Below, piece by piece: positions 35,047 through 47,230 of a stretch of DNA of 64,000 bases (its first letter is position 1; each line of letters begins with the position of its first letter). This stretch comes from Plectosphaerella cucumerina (lineage: Eukaryota; Ascomycota; Sordariomycetes; Glomerellales; Plectosphaerellaceae). The translations under genes were made by a program, and so were the position numbers. The notes under the pieces were generated by a model that was not told where the DNA came from, did no database searches, and saw only the letters and a program-made list of their open reading frames with translations. Location of the stretch: the NCBI GenBank assembly GCA_020746995.1, contig JAGPXD010000004.1, positions 4,278,001 to 4,342,000 on the forward strand, read 5' to 3'.

Positions 35047-36060
35047 CTACGCCCCCTCCTCCTCCTTGACCAAAGAATACCCATAATGCCACCCCTCCCT
35101 CGCCAGGTCCGCCCTCACCTTATACCCCCCCTCCGCCACATCCAACACCTCAAGATCAACATCAACAACACTCATCCCCTCCTCAGCACCCAACCGTCCC
35201 AGCGATCCCACAAGCGGCATCCCAACCTGACTAACACCACAATACCTAGTCGCCTCCCCCTCTCCCTCCCCTCCCTTCCCACCACCCCCCTTCACCCCCC
35301 CAGCATTAACAAACACCACCGCCGCCGAGCTCTCACAAGCCCTCGCCATAACAACAGCATCCAGAAATACCCTCTCGCTCTCCTTCCCCACAACCCTTCC
35401 CTTCTTATCCCGATACTGATCCTCCAGCCAAAACGCCGGCGCAACCACCACCCTCGCCCCATCCAGCACCAACTCCCTCATCGCCTCGGGGAACGCCATG
35501 TCCCAACACACCAGCATCCCGACCCTGATCCCCCTCGCGCCCTGTTCTCCATCGGTATGACTCGCCAGGAGATCCGTCTCAAACGCCTCGTGCCGCGACG
35601 GGTCAGCAGCGAGGTGAGGCCGCTCGTTGTGCCAGAGGTTCTTCTTCGTGTAACGGCCTGCCACCTCGCCGTGACGATCGATCCAGTACGCTACGTTGAC
35701 GAGATCGTCTTCGCCGTCGCCGTCGGAAGGGCGTGCCTCGACGATTGTCCCCGGGACGATGGCGATGCCTAGTTCTCGCGCGAGGGATTGGTATTTTTCT
35801 AGGTACACGGGTGCGGAGTCGCGACAGCATGCTGCGAAGCGCTCGTCGTGCGGCACCCAGGAAGTGAGATGGTACTCTGGAAGTACGGCTAGATGGGCAC
35901 CCTCACCCGCTGCTTCGCGGATGTAGGCCTCTGCATTGCGGAAGTTGACCTCGGGGTCGAGCCGCTATGGGATGTCAGTGGCGCGCATTTGAGCGGGGTT
36001 GGCGCGATGTCTCACCTTGGGGTGAAGCTGGATCAGGGCGATCTTGATGATAGGGGCCAT
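35047..36060 (-). CDS. Carbon-nitrogen hydrolase, nitrilase superfamily
   Basis: Exons 36060-36016 (MAPIIKIALIQLHPK) and 35964-35047; 320 residues. The catalytic Glu-Lys-Cys triad is visible: Glu45 in LAVLPEYHLTSW, Lys122 or Lys123 in GRYTKKNLWH, and Cys168 in GMLVCWDMAFPE. It should hydrolyse an amide or nitrile C-N bond. The substrate is not evident: the sequence resembles the broad N-carbamoyl/aliphatic amidase branch. A Gly/Lys-rich insert (VKGGGGKGGEGEGE) near residue 240 is low complexity. No signal peptide; cytosolic. The 51-bp intron has a GTGAGA donor, a CTGACAT branch and a CATAG acceptor. Confidence 0.92.
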
Positions 36061-36485
36061 GTCGGAGGTGTGCGGATGAATATGCTAGAGGCAGGTTTCA
36101 CGAGCAATGTCAGTTTATGATGAACGACTTGATTTGATTGATTGATTGATGGAAGATGGATGAAGCTGCTTGGATGGTTGTGAAGCTGAATTGCCCATGA
36201 CATATGAGCCGACCAGCCCCCACCAATAGCTGTCGTCGAGATGACCCGACGCCGCATGCGTTTCCATCTTCTTTCGCCAACCACCAGTCGGTGCATTCGC
36301 CCGTGAAGTATTCCCAGTCCCGGCAGGCTGTCTTCGACCCGCAGTGTCTTGCCCAGCGCAAAACTATCGCCCGTTTACCCATTCTCCCAAGTCCCAGATT
36401 GTAAGTGAAAAACAAGCTTCCCAGTACCAAAGCTTTCCCAGTTATTCGCGAAATATGTGTCGTAGTTGTGTGTTTGATCGCAGAC
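36061..36485. other. Spacer between hydrolase start and nuclear-fusion gene end
   Basis: 425 bp between two leftward genes. Contains a (TTGA)n-like stretch at about 36127-36150 (TTGATTTGATTGATTGATTGAT). Probably the hydrolase promoter and the 3' UTR of the upstream gene. Confidence 0.5.
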
Positions 36486-38269
36486 TCAGGCTCGGACTGA
36501 GCGATGACGCAGGTCAGCATTGGACGCGAGCATGCTGACGGGTTCGCCCCAAGTGCGGAAAGTAGTCGTGGCGTTTTCGAGCTCAGGAAGAGCAGGCTGG
36601 AATGTGAAGAGATCGAAAGGAATCTTCTGTCCGAAAGAAACTGCAACGCCTGCAAGTTCGCCTAGAAGTCACGTTAGACATGGAAACCTCCGCTTGACGC
36701 CATCGCACGTACCGAGAGTGATGAGCGCAAGGTTTCGGAACGCAGATGGAGGGAGTCCGTAGGATCCCATCACGAGAGAAGCTGTCGGACAGAGGACGTA
36801 CGGCCACCAACTGGTCCAGCCAGACTGGCGGATCATAGAGCCCTTGACCGTGGTGGCAGATACGGCAGCCTCCTCCAGAGTGTTGAGAAGCTGGTCGGAC
36901 CTTCCTTGGGCCTGGTCGACAATGTCTGCGTGATGCTCCAGCCGTCCTGATAGGTTGTCCGCGGCAGACAGCAGTCGATCAAGGCCCTGATGAATGTCAG
37001 ATGGATCTACCAATGCGATGAGTTGGGTCTCTTACCGAAGATAGTTGATCCTGTCGCTGGGCAATTTCGGTCGATTGGGCCTGATACTGGGCCTACTTTG
37101 TGTTAGCGACGTTCTCAAACTCGACGAAAGGACCAACCATCTCATTCTGCAACGACGAAGTAGACTGCGCCACGGCAGCCAGTGCCGACATCACAACCAT
37201 CATGTCCTGATTGGTCTTTTGAGACATGGACTGCACTGAAAGCTCATGGGAAGCCGAGACGGCAGCGTTGTTTTCGAGGACTGTCTGCATGAGAAGGTTG
37301 ATGAGGTGTTGCAGGGAGCGCACATCTTGAAGACCATGTGTCGCCGAGTCCGCCGAATCCTATCGAGATGTCAGACATTGGAAGTGATCGATAGTGAGAG
37401 AGACTCACCCTCAGAGCGCCCTGGAGATCTTTGGAGATGATATCCTCGAGCTCATCAAGCCCGTCGCGAAGCTGGCCGACGTGAGATTCGAGGTCGTTCA
37501 GACTACCCGTCGCCTCTCTGACTCTCGTTTCGACAGACTTCAGGTTCTGCTCCAGCTCCTGCTCGACACCCTCTGTTAGATGCGACAGGATCTCTGTGAG
37601 CCTCTGGTACAAGCGAACGCTCTGAGCTGTTCGAAGTTAGCAAGCCTCCAGAACACATGGCCACACAGTCGAACCTTTCTCGTTATCCGCACGCGCAGCC
37701 TCGCAGAACCTCAGCGCCTTGTGCCTGTAGCTGACCCAAGTGTTCCACGCCGAGTCCGACTTGCCCATACTGGTGAGGCACGAGTCAATCTCCCGGGTCG
37801 AAACGTGAAGCCGGGCCTCCTTGGAGTCCGAAACGGCGGCAAGGGCCTCTTCGCGGAACTTTGCGCAGGCAGGAGCAATGTTGAAGTTGCCCCTTTGAAG
37901 ATCGCAGATGGCAAGACTCGCGGCGTATGCGTCGACAAAGTCCCTGACCTGGCGGCCCGAGTCGGTCAGCACTGTTGCTTCGTCTTTGCCTTCCAGGAGC
38001 TGGCAGTTGTTGACGAGTAGACGGGCGGCGATCCGGTGGCAGAGGGGCTCTGACTGGAGTTCTTGAAGTTCATTCATTGCGACGGCGTAAATGTTCGGAA
38101 GGCGAGAGTTCTGGTGGAGTGAGGCAGATGAGTCGAGAAAGGGTTCGCCTGGATGCCTTGGGATGGCCCTGCGCGGGCTATCGCCCCAGGAGAAGGCCGA
38201 GCATTTGCGAGGCCACGAGAGCAATACGACCAGCGCGCCGAGGGCGAAGGTCCAGGGGAGAAACTTCAT
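36486..38269 (-). CDS. Nuclear fusion protein, KAR5/Tht1 type
   Basis: Six exons: 38269-37675, 37626-37409, 37359-37138, 37092-37036, 36986-36713, 36661-36486; 513 residues with consistent phases. A signal peptide (MKFLPWTFALGALVVLLS, cut near CSA) starts the protein. The luminal part has conserved Cys (ALCHRIAARLLVNNCQLL-like, AICDLQRG, IAPACAKFREEALA), then long coiled coils (LESHVGQLRDGLDELEDII, LHLINLLMQ region, LDRLLSAADNLSGRLEHHADIVDQ). A hydrophobic segment (WWPYVLCPTASLVMGSYG and following) near residue 420 is the membrane anchor, with a short tail. Kar5/Tht1 acts in the ER and nuclear envelope during karyogamy. One donor is unusual (GTTCGA at 37674) and another is GTTGGT (37137); both keep the frame. 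Confidence 0.88.
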
Positions 38270-39161
38270 CCTCTCGACGTAGCTCTGGGTTGAATGAGTA
38301 GATCGGTGGTATGTGGCAGAGATGGAGACTGGTGATAGCCAGGAACCAGGTGAGCAGGTAGATCTGGGGGGTGGTGCGGAAGAGTTGAAGATCACTCAGG
38401 CTTGTCAACTTTTGTCTTTTCCAACCAAATCAGGGTCTTGTTGAAAAAGAAAAGGTCGTGGAAGTCATGAATCTGCGGTGAATACAGCCGGTTCGGTTGC
38501 AGCAGGAAGGAGCGGAGATTCCCATATCGAGAAAGGCCCTTCCTGCCCGAGGAAAGAGCAGCCACATCAGCTCCTTCCCAACCCCAAATCGCACCTTCCT
38601 CGTACCCCACCGCAACTGCCCATCCCTTCATAGCACCGGGTCATTCCTTCCCTTCCAACGGGCCTCCCGTTGGTGGCCGAGTGGGAAACCCAGCTGACGA
38701 GTTGGCGACTACTGCGAGGCCTAAGGCGGGGGATTCGAATCCCGTTAAAGTAAAACAGTTCGGCTGTTTTCTACCTCTTCGGCATCCTACACGGCTGGAA
38801 ACCCGAGGGGATCTTTTTGACTTCTGGTATGCACACTGGGCGCTGTGCTGCGACGCGAACAGACTTGCATGCGCCGGCCACATAGGACTGCGAAAATATA
38901 TCTTATCAGCAAGAAAAAGTCACTCTTTGCATCACGCTCCAATGTATTCTTGCAAGTCTGCCCGAATGCACCGTAGTTGGTGTTGATGAGGACCCCCATG
39001 ATGATTCAGGGGCACCCGCTCTTGCACTGTCTTGGAGTCCACCCGACTGTCCACCACCCAGATACATCCCACCAGCACAAAGAGATCGTCCGAGAAGGCA
39101 CGAGGGTTTGATATTCCGAGCATCGTACATCTTCAAGAAAGTCTCTATCGAAATGCCCAGC
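38270..39161. other. Spacer with inverted repeats
   Basis: 892 bp between two leftward genes. Most is promoter-like sequence of the KAR5-type gene; 38655-38770 holds the hairpin and Pol III-like cluster listed separately. No protein gene. Confidence 0.5.
38655..38770 (+). ncRNA. tRNA-like element with Pol III A and B box matches
   Basis: In order: an 8-bp perfect hairpin CCAACGGG-CCT-CCCGTTGG (38655-38673); a box A match TGGCCGAGTGGG (38674-38685); a 14-bp palindrome GGGATTCGAATCCC (38730-38743) containing a box B-like TTCGAATCC; and a hairpin AAAACAG-TTCGG-CTGTTTT (38752-38770) ending in TTTT, a possible Pol III stop. The sequence after box B cannot pair with a 5' acceptor strand, and the T arm has an A-C clash, so it is not a normal tRNA. 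It may be a decayed tRNA-Ser/Leu or another Pol III transcript. Confidence 0.3.
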
Positions 39162-42100
39162 CTAAGCCCGACCCCTATTCTCAAACGCCCAAAGCTGCCC
39201 AAACCGACTCCCCTCCTGCACAACAAGAGCCCTCGGGTCCCCAGTCTCCACAACTTCCCCCTTATCAATGACAACCACCTCGTCAAAGAAGTCCATGACC
39301 ATGTCCAGACGATGCGACACCATGACAATAGTGTACTCCCTAAACTCCTCCCGAATGATCCCCTGCATCACCCGGTCCGTCTCCCTGTCCACATTGGAGC
39401 TCACCTCGTCCAGCAGCAGAATACCGCCGCGACGGGTCCCTCCCAGACTCTGATCCTTCATCCTCCGTCGCAGGATGGCACGGCCGAGGCTGAACAGCTG
39501 CTTCTGCCCGGCGCTGAGGTCGTCGACGCCCATTCCGGCGTGGATGTCCCCGCCCATCTCCGCCAGAAAACCACCCAACAGCACAGTGTCGATGACCTCC
39601 TTGCATTGGAGATCGGTGGCGGCGTTGAAAGGGTCGAGGTTTTCCTTTATGCTGCTGCCTTTCGGGAGGAAGACCGCGTCTTGAGGGACGGCGATGATGC
39701 GGCGACGGAGTACGTCGCGGTTGATGCGGTGCAGGGGAGTGCCGTCGAACTCGATGCTCTGAGAGCAAGAAGGGAGGGGGTCCAGGAGACGAAGGAGGAC
39801 GAGGATGAGGGACGATTTGCCACTGCAGACGTCAGAGAAGTTATCATTTAGGCATGCGTATGGCTTACCTTCCACTTCGTCCACAGAGAGCCACCTTTTG
39901 CCCAGGCTTGATGGACAGTGTGACGTTCTTCAGGGCGAGATCAACAGGAGAGGAGACACCGTCGGTAACGTCAACCGAGCTGCTTTGCGTGAGCTTCTTC
40001 CACCATGACAGAGTACGAGTCACTGACCTGTATGATGCTGAAACATCCCTGAGCTCAATCCTGCCAGCCGTAGGCCACTCAGCACCAGGCTCGACGTCCT
40101 CGTGCTCGCGATTCTCCGACGGTACCTTCTCAGAGAAGGTCTTGATACGAGATACTGCTCCGATGGACGTCTCAAGAGCCGTGTAGTTGCGGATAAGCCA
40201 GGTGATCGAGTCGCTCAGGGACATCAGCGTGACGAGTGATGCACCAGTGAAGCCCGAGTTTCCACCGGTCTGCGTTGCGAGAGAGACGATGATGATGGCG
40301 ATGACAACAACAAGCATCTCCATGGTGAGACTCAGCCAGCGCTGGATCATGGCGAGGAGGTATGAGGGCCGCTGTGATGTGTTGAGAAGCTGCTGGTTGA
40401 AGGATACATTCTCCGCGGTCCATCCGAAGGCTCGGAAGGTGCTGATGCCTTTGATAGTGTCGAGGTAGTGGGTGCTGGACACGTCAGATGCTGTGGGGAA
40501 GGTGATATGGTGCGAACTACTCACTAAAGGGGACTCTTCGCTTCGAGGTCCAGCAGACGCAGCTGGCGGGATGTACGCAAGTAGAACTTTTGGATGGCCC
40601 AAAGAACGACTGCGAAGATGGGGTAGCTGATCGCCAGGTACGGCGACGCAGTGCCAACCACAGCAGCCATGCCCATGATCTGGAAGACGTCGATAACGGT
40701 ATTGAGCAGAGCCAGGGGCAGCTCGCCGTCAATGAGGGTCATGTCCTGGGAGAAGATGTTCGTGACGATGCCGAGGTCAGTGGTGGTGAAGAAGCTCAGG
40801 GGTGCATGCACCACCGTGTCGAGGGCCTGGTGGTGCAGCGTCGTCCCGGACTGGGTAGTGATCCATACGATGACGGTAACGCACACGAGGAAGGACATCA
40901 GGGAGTGACCGGCCTTGAGGAATCCGTAGATGCCGAGGTAGAACTCTCTGGAACGGTCGAGGGTATCTTCGGACCAGAACTTGAGCCAAGCGGTTGCCAT
41001 GTTGTTGCAGAATGCGTGGACGAGAGAAGAAGCCACCAGTACGATCAAGGACCATTTGCTCAGAGCTCGCACGTAGTGTCCGTAGACCTTGGTGTCCCCC
41101 GTCTGCCGGGAATGCTCATCAACGTCGCTCAGCTCTACTGGCAATGCCCGAGGTCTCGGCAAGGTGGTCCTCGCGGGGACGTCTGACGTAGGCGTGCTCG
41201 TCTCCTCCGCTTCGTCATCCGAAGACGAGGCGACATTCAGGTTGGCGACGTATTTCCTATTCTGCATGAGGTCGTCAAAGGAACCCTCTTCCACGATCAG
41301 GCCACCAACATCAAGAGCGATGATGTGGTCCGCTAGGGGCAAGTGGCGGATCGAGTGTGTGCACAGAATCGCAGTAGCATTTCGGCGAGGAAGGAGACCG
41401 CCCGGACCAAAGACGCGGCGGAAGACTTCGTTGGCTGTATCATTGTCGAGGCCGCTCAGGATATCGTCAGAGAGAACCAGGTCCGACTGGAGGTACAGCG
41501 CCCGAGCAAGAGACACGCGCTGCTTCTGGCCACCGCTGAGAGCGATGCCGTTGCTGCCAATGTTGGTCGCGTCGCCCTGGGGGAGGGTCATGAAGTCGGA
41601 AACCAGCATGCATGCTTCAACGACTTCTTCGTATCTTGGCTGGTTGAAGTCGGAGAACCCAAGGATGTTCTCCTTGATTGTGCCGTTCCACAGGAAGGGG
41701 GCCTGTTCACAATATCCAATGGCAGCGCGGGTAAAGGGCATGAGGACTTTGCCGCGGCTGTAAGGGACTTCGCCGAGGAGAACGTTGCATAGTGTCGATT
41801 TGCCTGCGGCGGTTGGACCGACGACGAGAGTGAGTTTCGAGACGGGGAAACGGATATTGACCTGGCTCAGTGTCATCTTGTCCTCGGCCCATCCAAAGTG
41901 GCCATCTCGGATGGTGATGGCACGAACGGGGTCTACATTGGCGATATCAGGAGTGCCCTTTTCGTTGTATGTGACGCTGCTAGACGGCTCATCTGAGAAG
42001 GGCTTCTCCGCGGTGTGTGCCAGCTGATGCTGCCGGGCATCATCACGAGTGTCGGCCTCGATGAACGTCTGGATCCGTCCCAAGCTGGCGAGACCTGCAA

Positions 42101-43802
42101 AAAGCATGGGCACGGCCTGAAAGAGCTGGGAGAGTGGAGAAGTCAAGAGAATCAGGAACGAGATGGAAGTGAACATGGTCGTCGGGTTCAGCTCGCGTGT
42201 GGTGAAGGCCAGGGCGGCGACCGGCGAAAGAATGATGGGCGTCATGGCAGCTACCACAGACCAGATGATGAGCCAGCGGGAACGATTGCCAATCTCCATC
42301 TCTTCGACGCGCAGCTTCTGAATGAAGTCACCCACGGGGAGGGTGATGCCACTGATTCGGAGGCTCTTCATGTTGGATATGACACTGGCAGTCAGGCCGA
42401 CGCGCTTCTGGATCTGGCTCATCCAGCGGACCTGTCGCTCCCCGGACAGCCTGCCGACCAGGGTTGTTCCAGCAGCGCAGATGACGATGAGGACGATGGG
42501 GGCAACAAAGGAGGCCCCTAGCTCTCGCTCAAGGAACCAGCAACCGATGGCGATCTCGATGGGGCTTGCCCAAAACTCGTGGATCTGGTGGAATCCCTGG
42601 ATAACGCGGTCTGTGTCGGTGCTCATCAGAGTGACGGCCGCGGCATCACCGGCGTCGGCAAGCTTGGCCTCGGTTGTCTTCTTGTAAATGGTCGCGCAGA
42701 GGCTACCTCGAGTCATCTGCAGGGCTCTGATATGGAAGTACCAATGCAGTGCTCGGGAGAAAGCAGCACCACTGTAGATGAGCACAGCAGCGCCGATGAG
42801 GCCGTAGCTCGTCGATTTTGGGGCATCAGGCTGCTGCAGATACTCTAGCAGGGCGCGGATGAAGAGCGGCTGGCTGAAGCTGAAGCCGATCAAGGCCACT
42901 CGCGGTGCGATGGGCATGAGGTAGGGGATGCAGAGAGCCCTGGCAAGAGACCGTGCCAGACCGAGGGTTCTTCCTGTAGATGTCTTCTCCGTGGTGGCAG
43001 CGAGCTTTTGCTGGAGAAGGTCTGAATACATGTCACGGTCCAGGGGGTAGAGGTCGCTGACGGCGAGAACGCTACTGTAGCCCTGTCTGAACAGGCTGTG
43101 CAGCCAGAAGTAGACGCTGAGGCTCAGTACGCCGCTTGTCTCTTCGGGACTGTGCTCGTCGACTTCCCATCGGAGCCAGCGCGACTTCTTTTGAGCTTCG
43201 GCGATGAGCACGACGAACTTGGCCACGACAGAGGCTGTGAAAAGGCGTGCGATCATGCGCGACGTGACAGTGGTTGCCATTAGCCATGACGTGCGAACCC
43301 GGACGGAATCGAAGAGGATCTGGAGCAGGAGGTGGAGGATCAAAAGGGTTGAAGGCCGGGGTACTTTCGAATGCTCGTAGAAGGAGAGGGCCAGCATAGC
43401 CAGAGCAGTGATGAGGTTGAGCGAGGTGGAAGCGATGGAGAAGCCGTCATATTCTGACGTGTCCGCGGCCGTCTGCAGGCTTAGGAGGGCGAACTGAAGC
43501 GTGACCAGTATCGTGATGAGTGTCTATGGCGAGTGTCAGTCAGAAGTTCAATGACGGCGGCAGGGTTGCTCCAGCATGTCACCCACAAGCTTGAAGAACT
43601 GGAACGACACGCCAGACACGAGTCTGGGTCGTTGAGACAGCCATATCGTCCGAGGGATGCAGAGGGCGAGGAAAAGCGTGGCGGGTAGGATTGCCAACAC
43701 AATGTGCTGGAAGCGGAGGGTAAAGTCGAAGTCGTCACGGCAGCCCTGCACAATTGGCCCGAACGAGTCGTCGTTCAGACACACTGACGCTGGTGAAGCC
43801 AT
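39162..43802 (-). CDS. ABC transporter, ABCC (MRP-like) multidrug type
   Basis: Exons 43802-43587, 43523-40525, 40474-40028, 39979-39869 and 39822-39162; 1477 residues, the normal ABCC size. An extra N-terminal membrane domain (TMD0-like, residues 30-180) precedes TMD1. NBD1 has Walker A GPTAAGKSTL at about 641, signature LSGGQKQR at about 734 and Walker B LVLSDD, with Asp in the catalytic Glu position, the degenerate site usual for ABCC. TMD2 follows, then NBD2 with Walker A GRSGSGKSS (split by intron 4, about 1253), a variant signature LSAGQKQ and Walker B ILLLDEVSSN carrying the Glu. Intron 3 (40027-39980, 48 bp) is in frame, so it may be real or may be coding for 16 residues. It likely exports organic anions or toxins; the cargo is unknown. 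Confidence 0.92.
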
Positions 43803-46754
43803 TTCGTCGATTCGTCCCAGTCCTGGTGATGCTTCGTTCAGTTCGGCCAGAGATGAAAAACCTGGGGCTTGCCGCTTATGAGCAAGCCGGAAAGATGATC
43901 AACGAGGCAGTGCAAGGCCATCATGCAGATGTCACGTAGGGAGACCAGGCCCTGGAAATGGTGTTGCCTGGATGATGTACATCTCCAGGCTGTTCCCGTC
44001 ACCGCCGGCTAGAGAGGTAATAGGCCAAGATCGGCTGGGCGTCAGCAGTTGGTGCCCGCCGACCCCGCTAGAATCGGGAATCACGCAGCGGGATTGGCCC
44101 TGGCCTACAAGGAACCCCGCCCGACTGTCGTGCTTGCCCTTTCCTCTCGGAACCTGTCCGCGTCACGGTGGTGACGACCTCACAACTTGAACCGTTCACT
44201 TGAGAGACTGCTGTAGGAGTCGAACAAACCCCTCCTTACTCGGTTATGCGGATCAGAGTCGAACGCGATAGACCGACATCCGCATTGATGCAAACTTCCA
44301 CCAATGCACAGTCGGTGTCTGGACGGACTGAGGCGTCGCAATTGACTCGAGCCAACTGCATTCCCATCTTCTACAACGTCAGTACTATGTTGACCCTTGC
44401 GAGGAGTTGACATAACTAGAAGTTTGGCCCTGGCATAGTCATTTCTATGGATGCCCGCTGGCAGCGGGATCTGGCACCAGTCACCGTTGCAGCTTGACCT
44501 GACAGCACGTTGTGGCGACGCCTCGGAACCTGATGTCGAGCCTCAGACATTGACTGTGTCCCCGCAGACCCTCAAGGAATCTCTGCAGAGTGGGAGCATG
44601 TCCTCTGCCACTAGCCGCATGGAATGTGGAACGGCATCGGGCTGTTCACAGAGAGCCACTTTCTTTCAACGACCAACTCGGCAATTCTAACCAATTGCTC
44701 CGAGACCCAGCGCCCGAGATTGTATGTAGCCAAGCCATCCAAAGCCGAGTCCGCCATGTCCTGAATATCTCCTCGAAAGATGAGCCATGAAGCGTTTGGC
44801 AGTCCATGGCCACCTTCATGGCATCGCTCTGTTACGGGACATGGAAGCGAGGCTTCTGCATAAACGTTCCATCGTCAACTCTCCAGCGCCGACATCTACG
44901 ACGCAAGCATCCACATCGTGATACCGGAGGAGAGGGGAAAGAAGCCCTGAATCATATGAACCGTCAGAAGGCGTCTTCTTAACATTCGACGACTGCGTGG
45001 ATGGCCAGCTCCCGCTCGTGGTCCATAGAATCTCGAGGCCGATTGTCACCCCGAACAAATCAGGCGGTTCAGATCGTGAGAGGACCCTGTTGGACTCGGG
45101 ATGTCCGTCTGGGAAGATTGGGTTTCTGTTATGCGATGCCGAGCCACATCAGAAGTGACAGGTAACAGAGACGGGACCCTCGTGCGAGAGCGGCAGAATA
45201 TCTGCCAACATTTGCCGAAAGCTGACAGTCCCAAAGCGAAATATGACATTCCTTTCAACTTCGCCGTCGTGTGATGCAGCCCGCACCACTGGCGAGCCTA
45301 GCTTGCAGGGGGAGCAGCGGGATGCCACAACCTGTCTGGTCGGGGTGGCGTCCCGATGAGCGGGTCTCATGCAGTTCCGTCCACACCATCCCGCTGGTTT
45401 CAACAGCATCAGGCCATTCTCACGTCTGTAGGGAGCGGGGGATGTTGGAAATCTTGGTATGTCGTGGGGTTGATGTCGGGAGAATGGTGTCAGCTGAAGG
45501 CTGTGTTCGGCATTGGCTTGTGATCGACATTGGACTGCGCTGGGAGATGAGAAACCAGATGAATTGGCGTATATTTGGAGGGGCGTTCAAGGTAAATGAT
45601 GTGAAGTTGGAAAGAGAAATCGGCGCGCTGTCTGTAGGTTCTATGACAGCGGGCAAGCGGGTGCGATATTTGTGTGGATGATCGTGTCGAGAATGTGGTG
45701 TGGTCGGGGAATTGAGGTTTTGGGGGTGAAGAGACGCACTGTTCGAGCACTGTACGTCGCGGTGGAGTCGCACCACCTGGGCAGTTGCCTAGGCGTGTAC
45801 CGTGTCCCCTAAATCAAAGCACGGTGAAGCTGACCCCTCGTCTTCATCCTCATCCACCACGTCTTCTGTCACCTCCAAAACTGCCGTCAAACATGCAACC
45901 CCACCTCCAGGCCACCCTCCTCGACCCCGGTACCATCCCGTCGATCGACTCCTCTAGACGCAAGAAACATGCCGAGGATGCCCATTGGAAGCTCTCGTGC
46001 TTTGGATGCCATTTGACGTCCCGCGGAGCAGTCCCGGACGCAACCATGACAAGGACTGGCAGCCACCAGCGGACATAGGTCGCGCCTCATGCATGACCAC
46101 GGGCAGACGCCGTCAGAAGCTTGACAGCGTCGCACATGTGTGCCCCACGGTCTCGGCCGCCCGCAGTCCACGTCGAAGCAGAGACGAGCAGCCCCCTCCT
46201 CCTCGACCGAGACCGAGACAAACGACGCCGGGGCCGTATCCTCTGCATCTGCCGCCTTGCTTGGCTGTGGATCAACTGCCAAACGGCCTGCAGGACCCCG
46301 ATGGCTGTCATCTCTGCCATGCAGATGGCCCCATGGCCGGGGGCGGCCCCCGCCTTTGGCAAGTCTCCGGATACTTGAAGGGAGACGGCTGCTGTTCTCT
46401 CACCCTTCCCCCTTCGTGCTTTCTGTCCACCTATCACCGCCATTCGCAGTGAAGTGGCTACTACCACGTTCTTCATGCCGTGATCAGAGGCGCACGAAGT
46501 GCCTTCGTCTGCGCGAGCTTCCCGCTGTTATTAGACAGCCGTGACCTACACCGTCCGAAGCACGCCCACGAACGAGGCACGGGGGAGAACAACAGCACAC
46601 CGGTCGCGCGACCCGAGGTCCACGTCTACGTCGCGCACAAAACACAGAGAAAAACACACACCAAAGAAGCCGAGCCTTCTGTTGTCAGGTTTCCCGCCCC
46701 CTCCCGACGGCGTGCCAGAGACACTGACGGCCATCAGTCACCAGGCCTCCCGCC
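43803..46754. other. 3-kb spacer without a supported gene
   Basis: The transporter promoter must lie at the left edge. Short frames here (for example 45271-45681) have no recognisable domain or consistent splice pattern. Base composition drifts between AT-balanced and GC-rich. I see no transposon ends and no tRNA. Confidence 0.45.
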
Positions 46755-46961
46755 ATGCTACGCCAACGTTCGCTCCCTTGCGTCGACGCCTGCACGCAGG
46801 TCGACAAGCAGTGGGAGTGCGGCCACACGGGCTTCCACAACATCAAATGGTGCCATCAGGCCGGGTGTCGCGGGCCAAGTCCCAAGCACGACATGGTCGC
46901 TATTGCCGGCCTGTGTATCGACTGCTACAACCGGTCGAGGGACCCGAACCCGCGGAAGTAG
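46755..46961 (+). CDS. Small Cys/His-rich protein, probable zinc-binding
   Basis: 68 residues, single exon as read. Potential metal ligands are regularly spaced: Cys22-x-His24 (WECGHTG), Cys33 (IKWC), Cys38 (AGC), then Cys54-x2-Cys57 (LCIDCY), with Cys9 and Cys13 at the N-terminus. The pattern resembles short cross-braced zinc-finger proteins found in filamentous fungi. No signal peptide, so not an obvious effector. The sequence just before codon 16 reads TGCACGCAG, a possible acceptor, so the true N-terminus could come from an upstream exon and the first 15 residues may be wrong. Its stop is 269 bp from that of the convergent LysM-like gene. Function unknown. Confidence 0.5.
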   Translation: MLRQRSLPCVDACTQVDKQWECGHTGFHNIKWCHQAGCRGPSPKHDMVAIAGLCIDCYNRSRDPNPRK

Positions 46962-47230
46962 GGCATGCACGTCGCGAAGTGTTCACGTGGATATGAGGAT
47001 GCATGGTGAGCAGAGCTGATGTATTGTTCTGAACGTTCACAGACGCAGAAGAATAATAAAAGTATGGTATGGTAAAGGAAGTTTGCCTCGTCCGAGCCAC
47101 GGGTGCCGTATCCATCTTGTCGCAACCTTGGTCATTCTTGGTCTCCAACTTGACAAGAAAAGAAAATCTCCAGCTTCATCAACACTTCGAGCTCAGCAGC
47201 TTCCCCTCCTCCGCTCTCATCCACCGACTT

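Noticed and set aside
44215..44265. Two box B-like GTTCGACTC sequences on the minus strand
   Set aside because: No box A at a tRNA spacing and no cloverleaf can be drawn around either one.
45271..45681. 136-codon frame in the 3-kb spacer
   Set aside because: No domain, signal peptide or homologue-like motif; the composition changes midway as in non-coding DNA.
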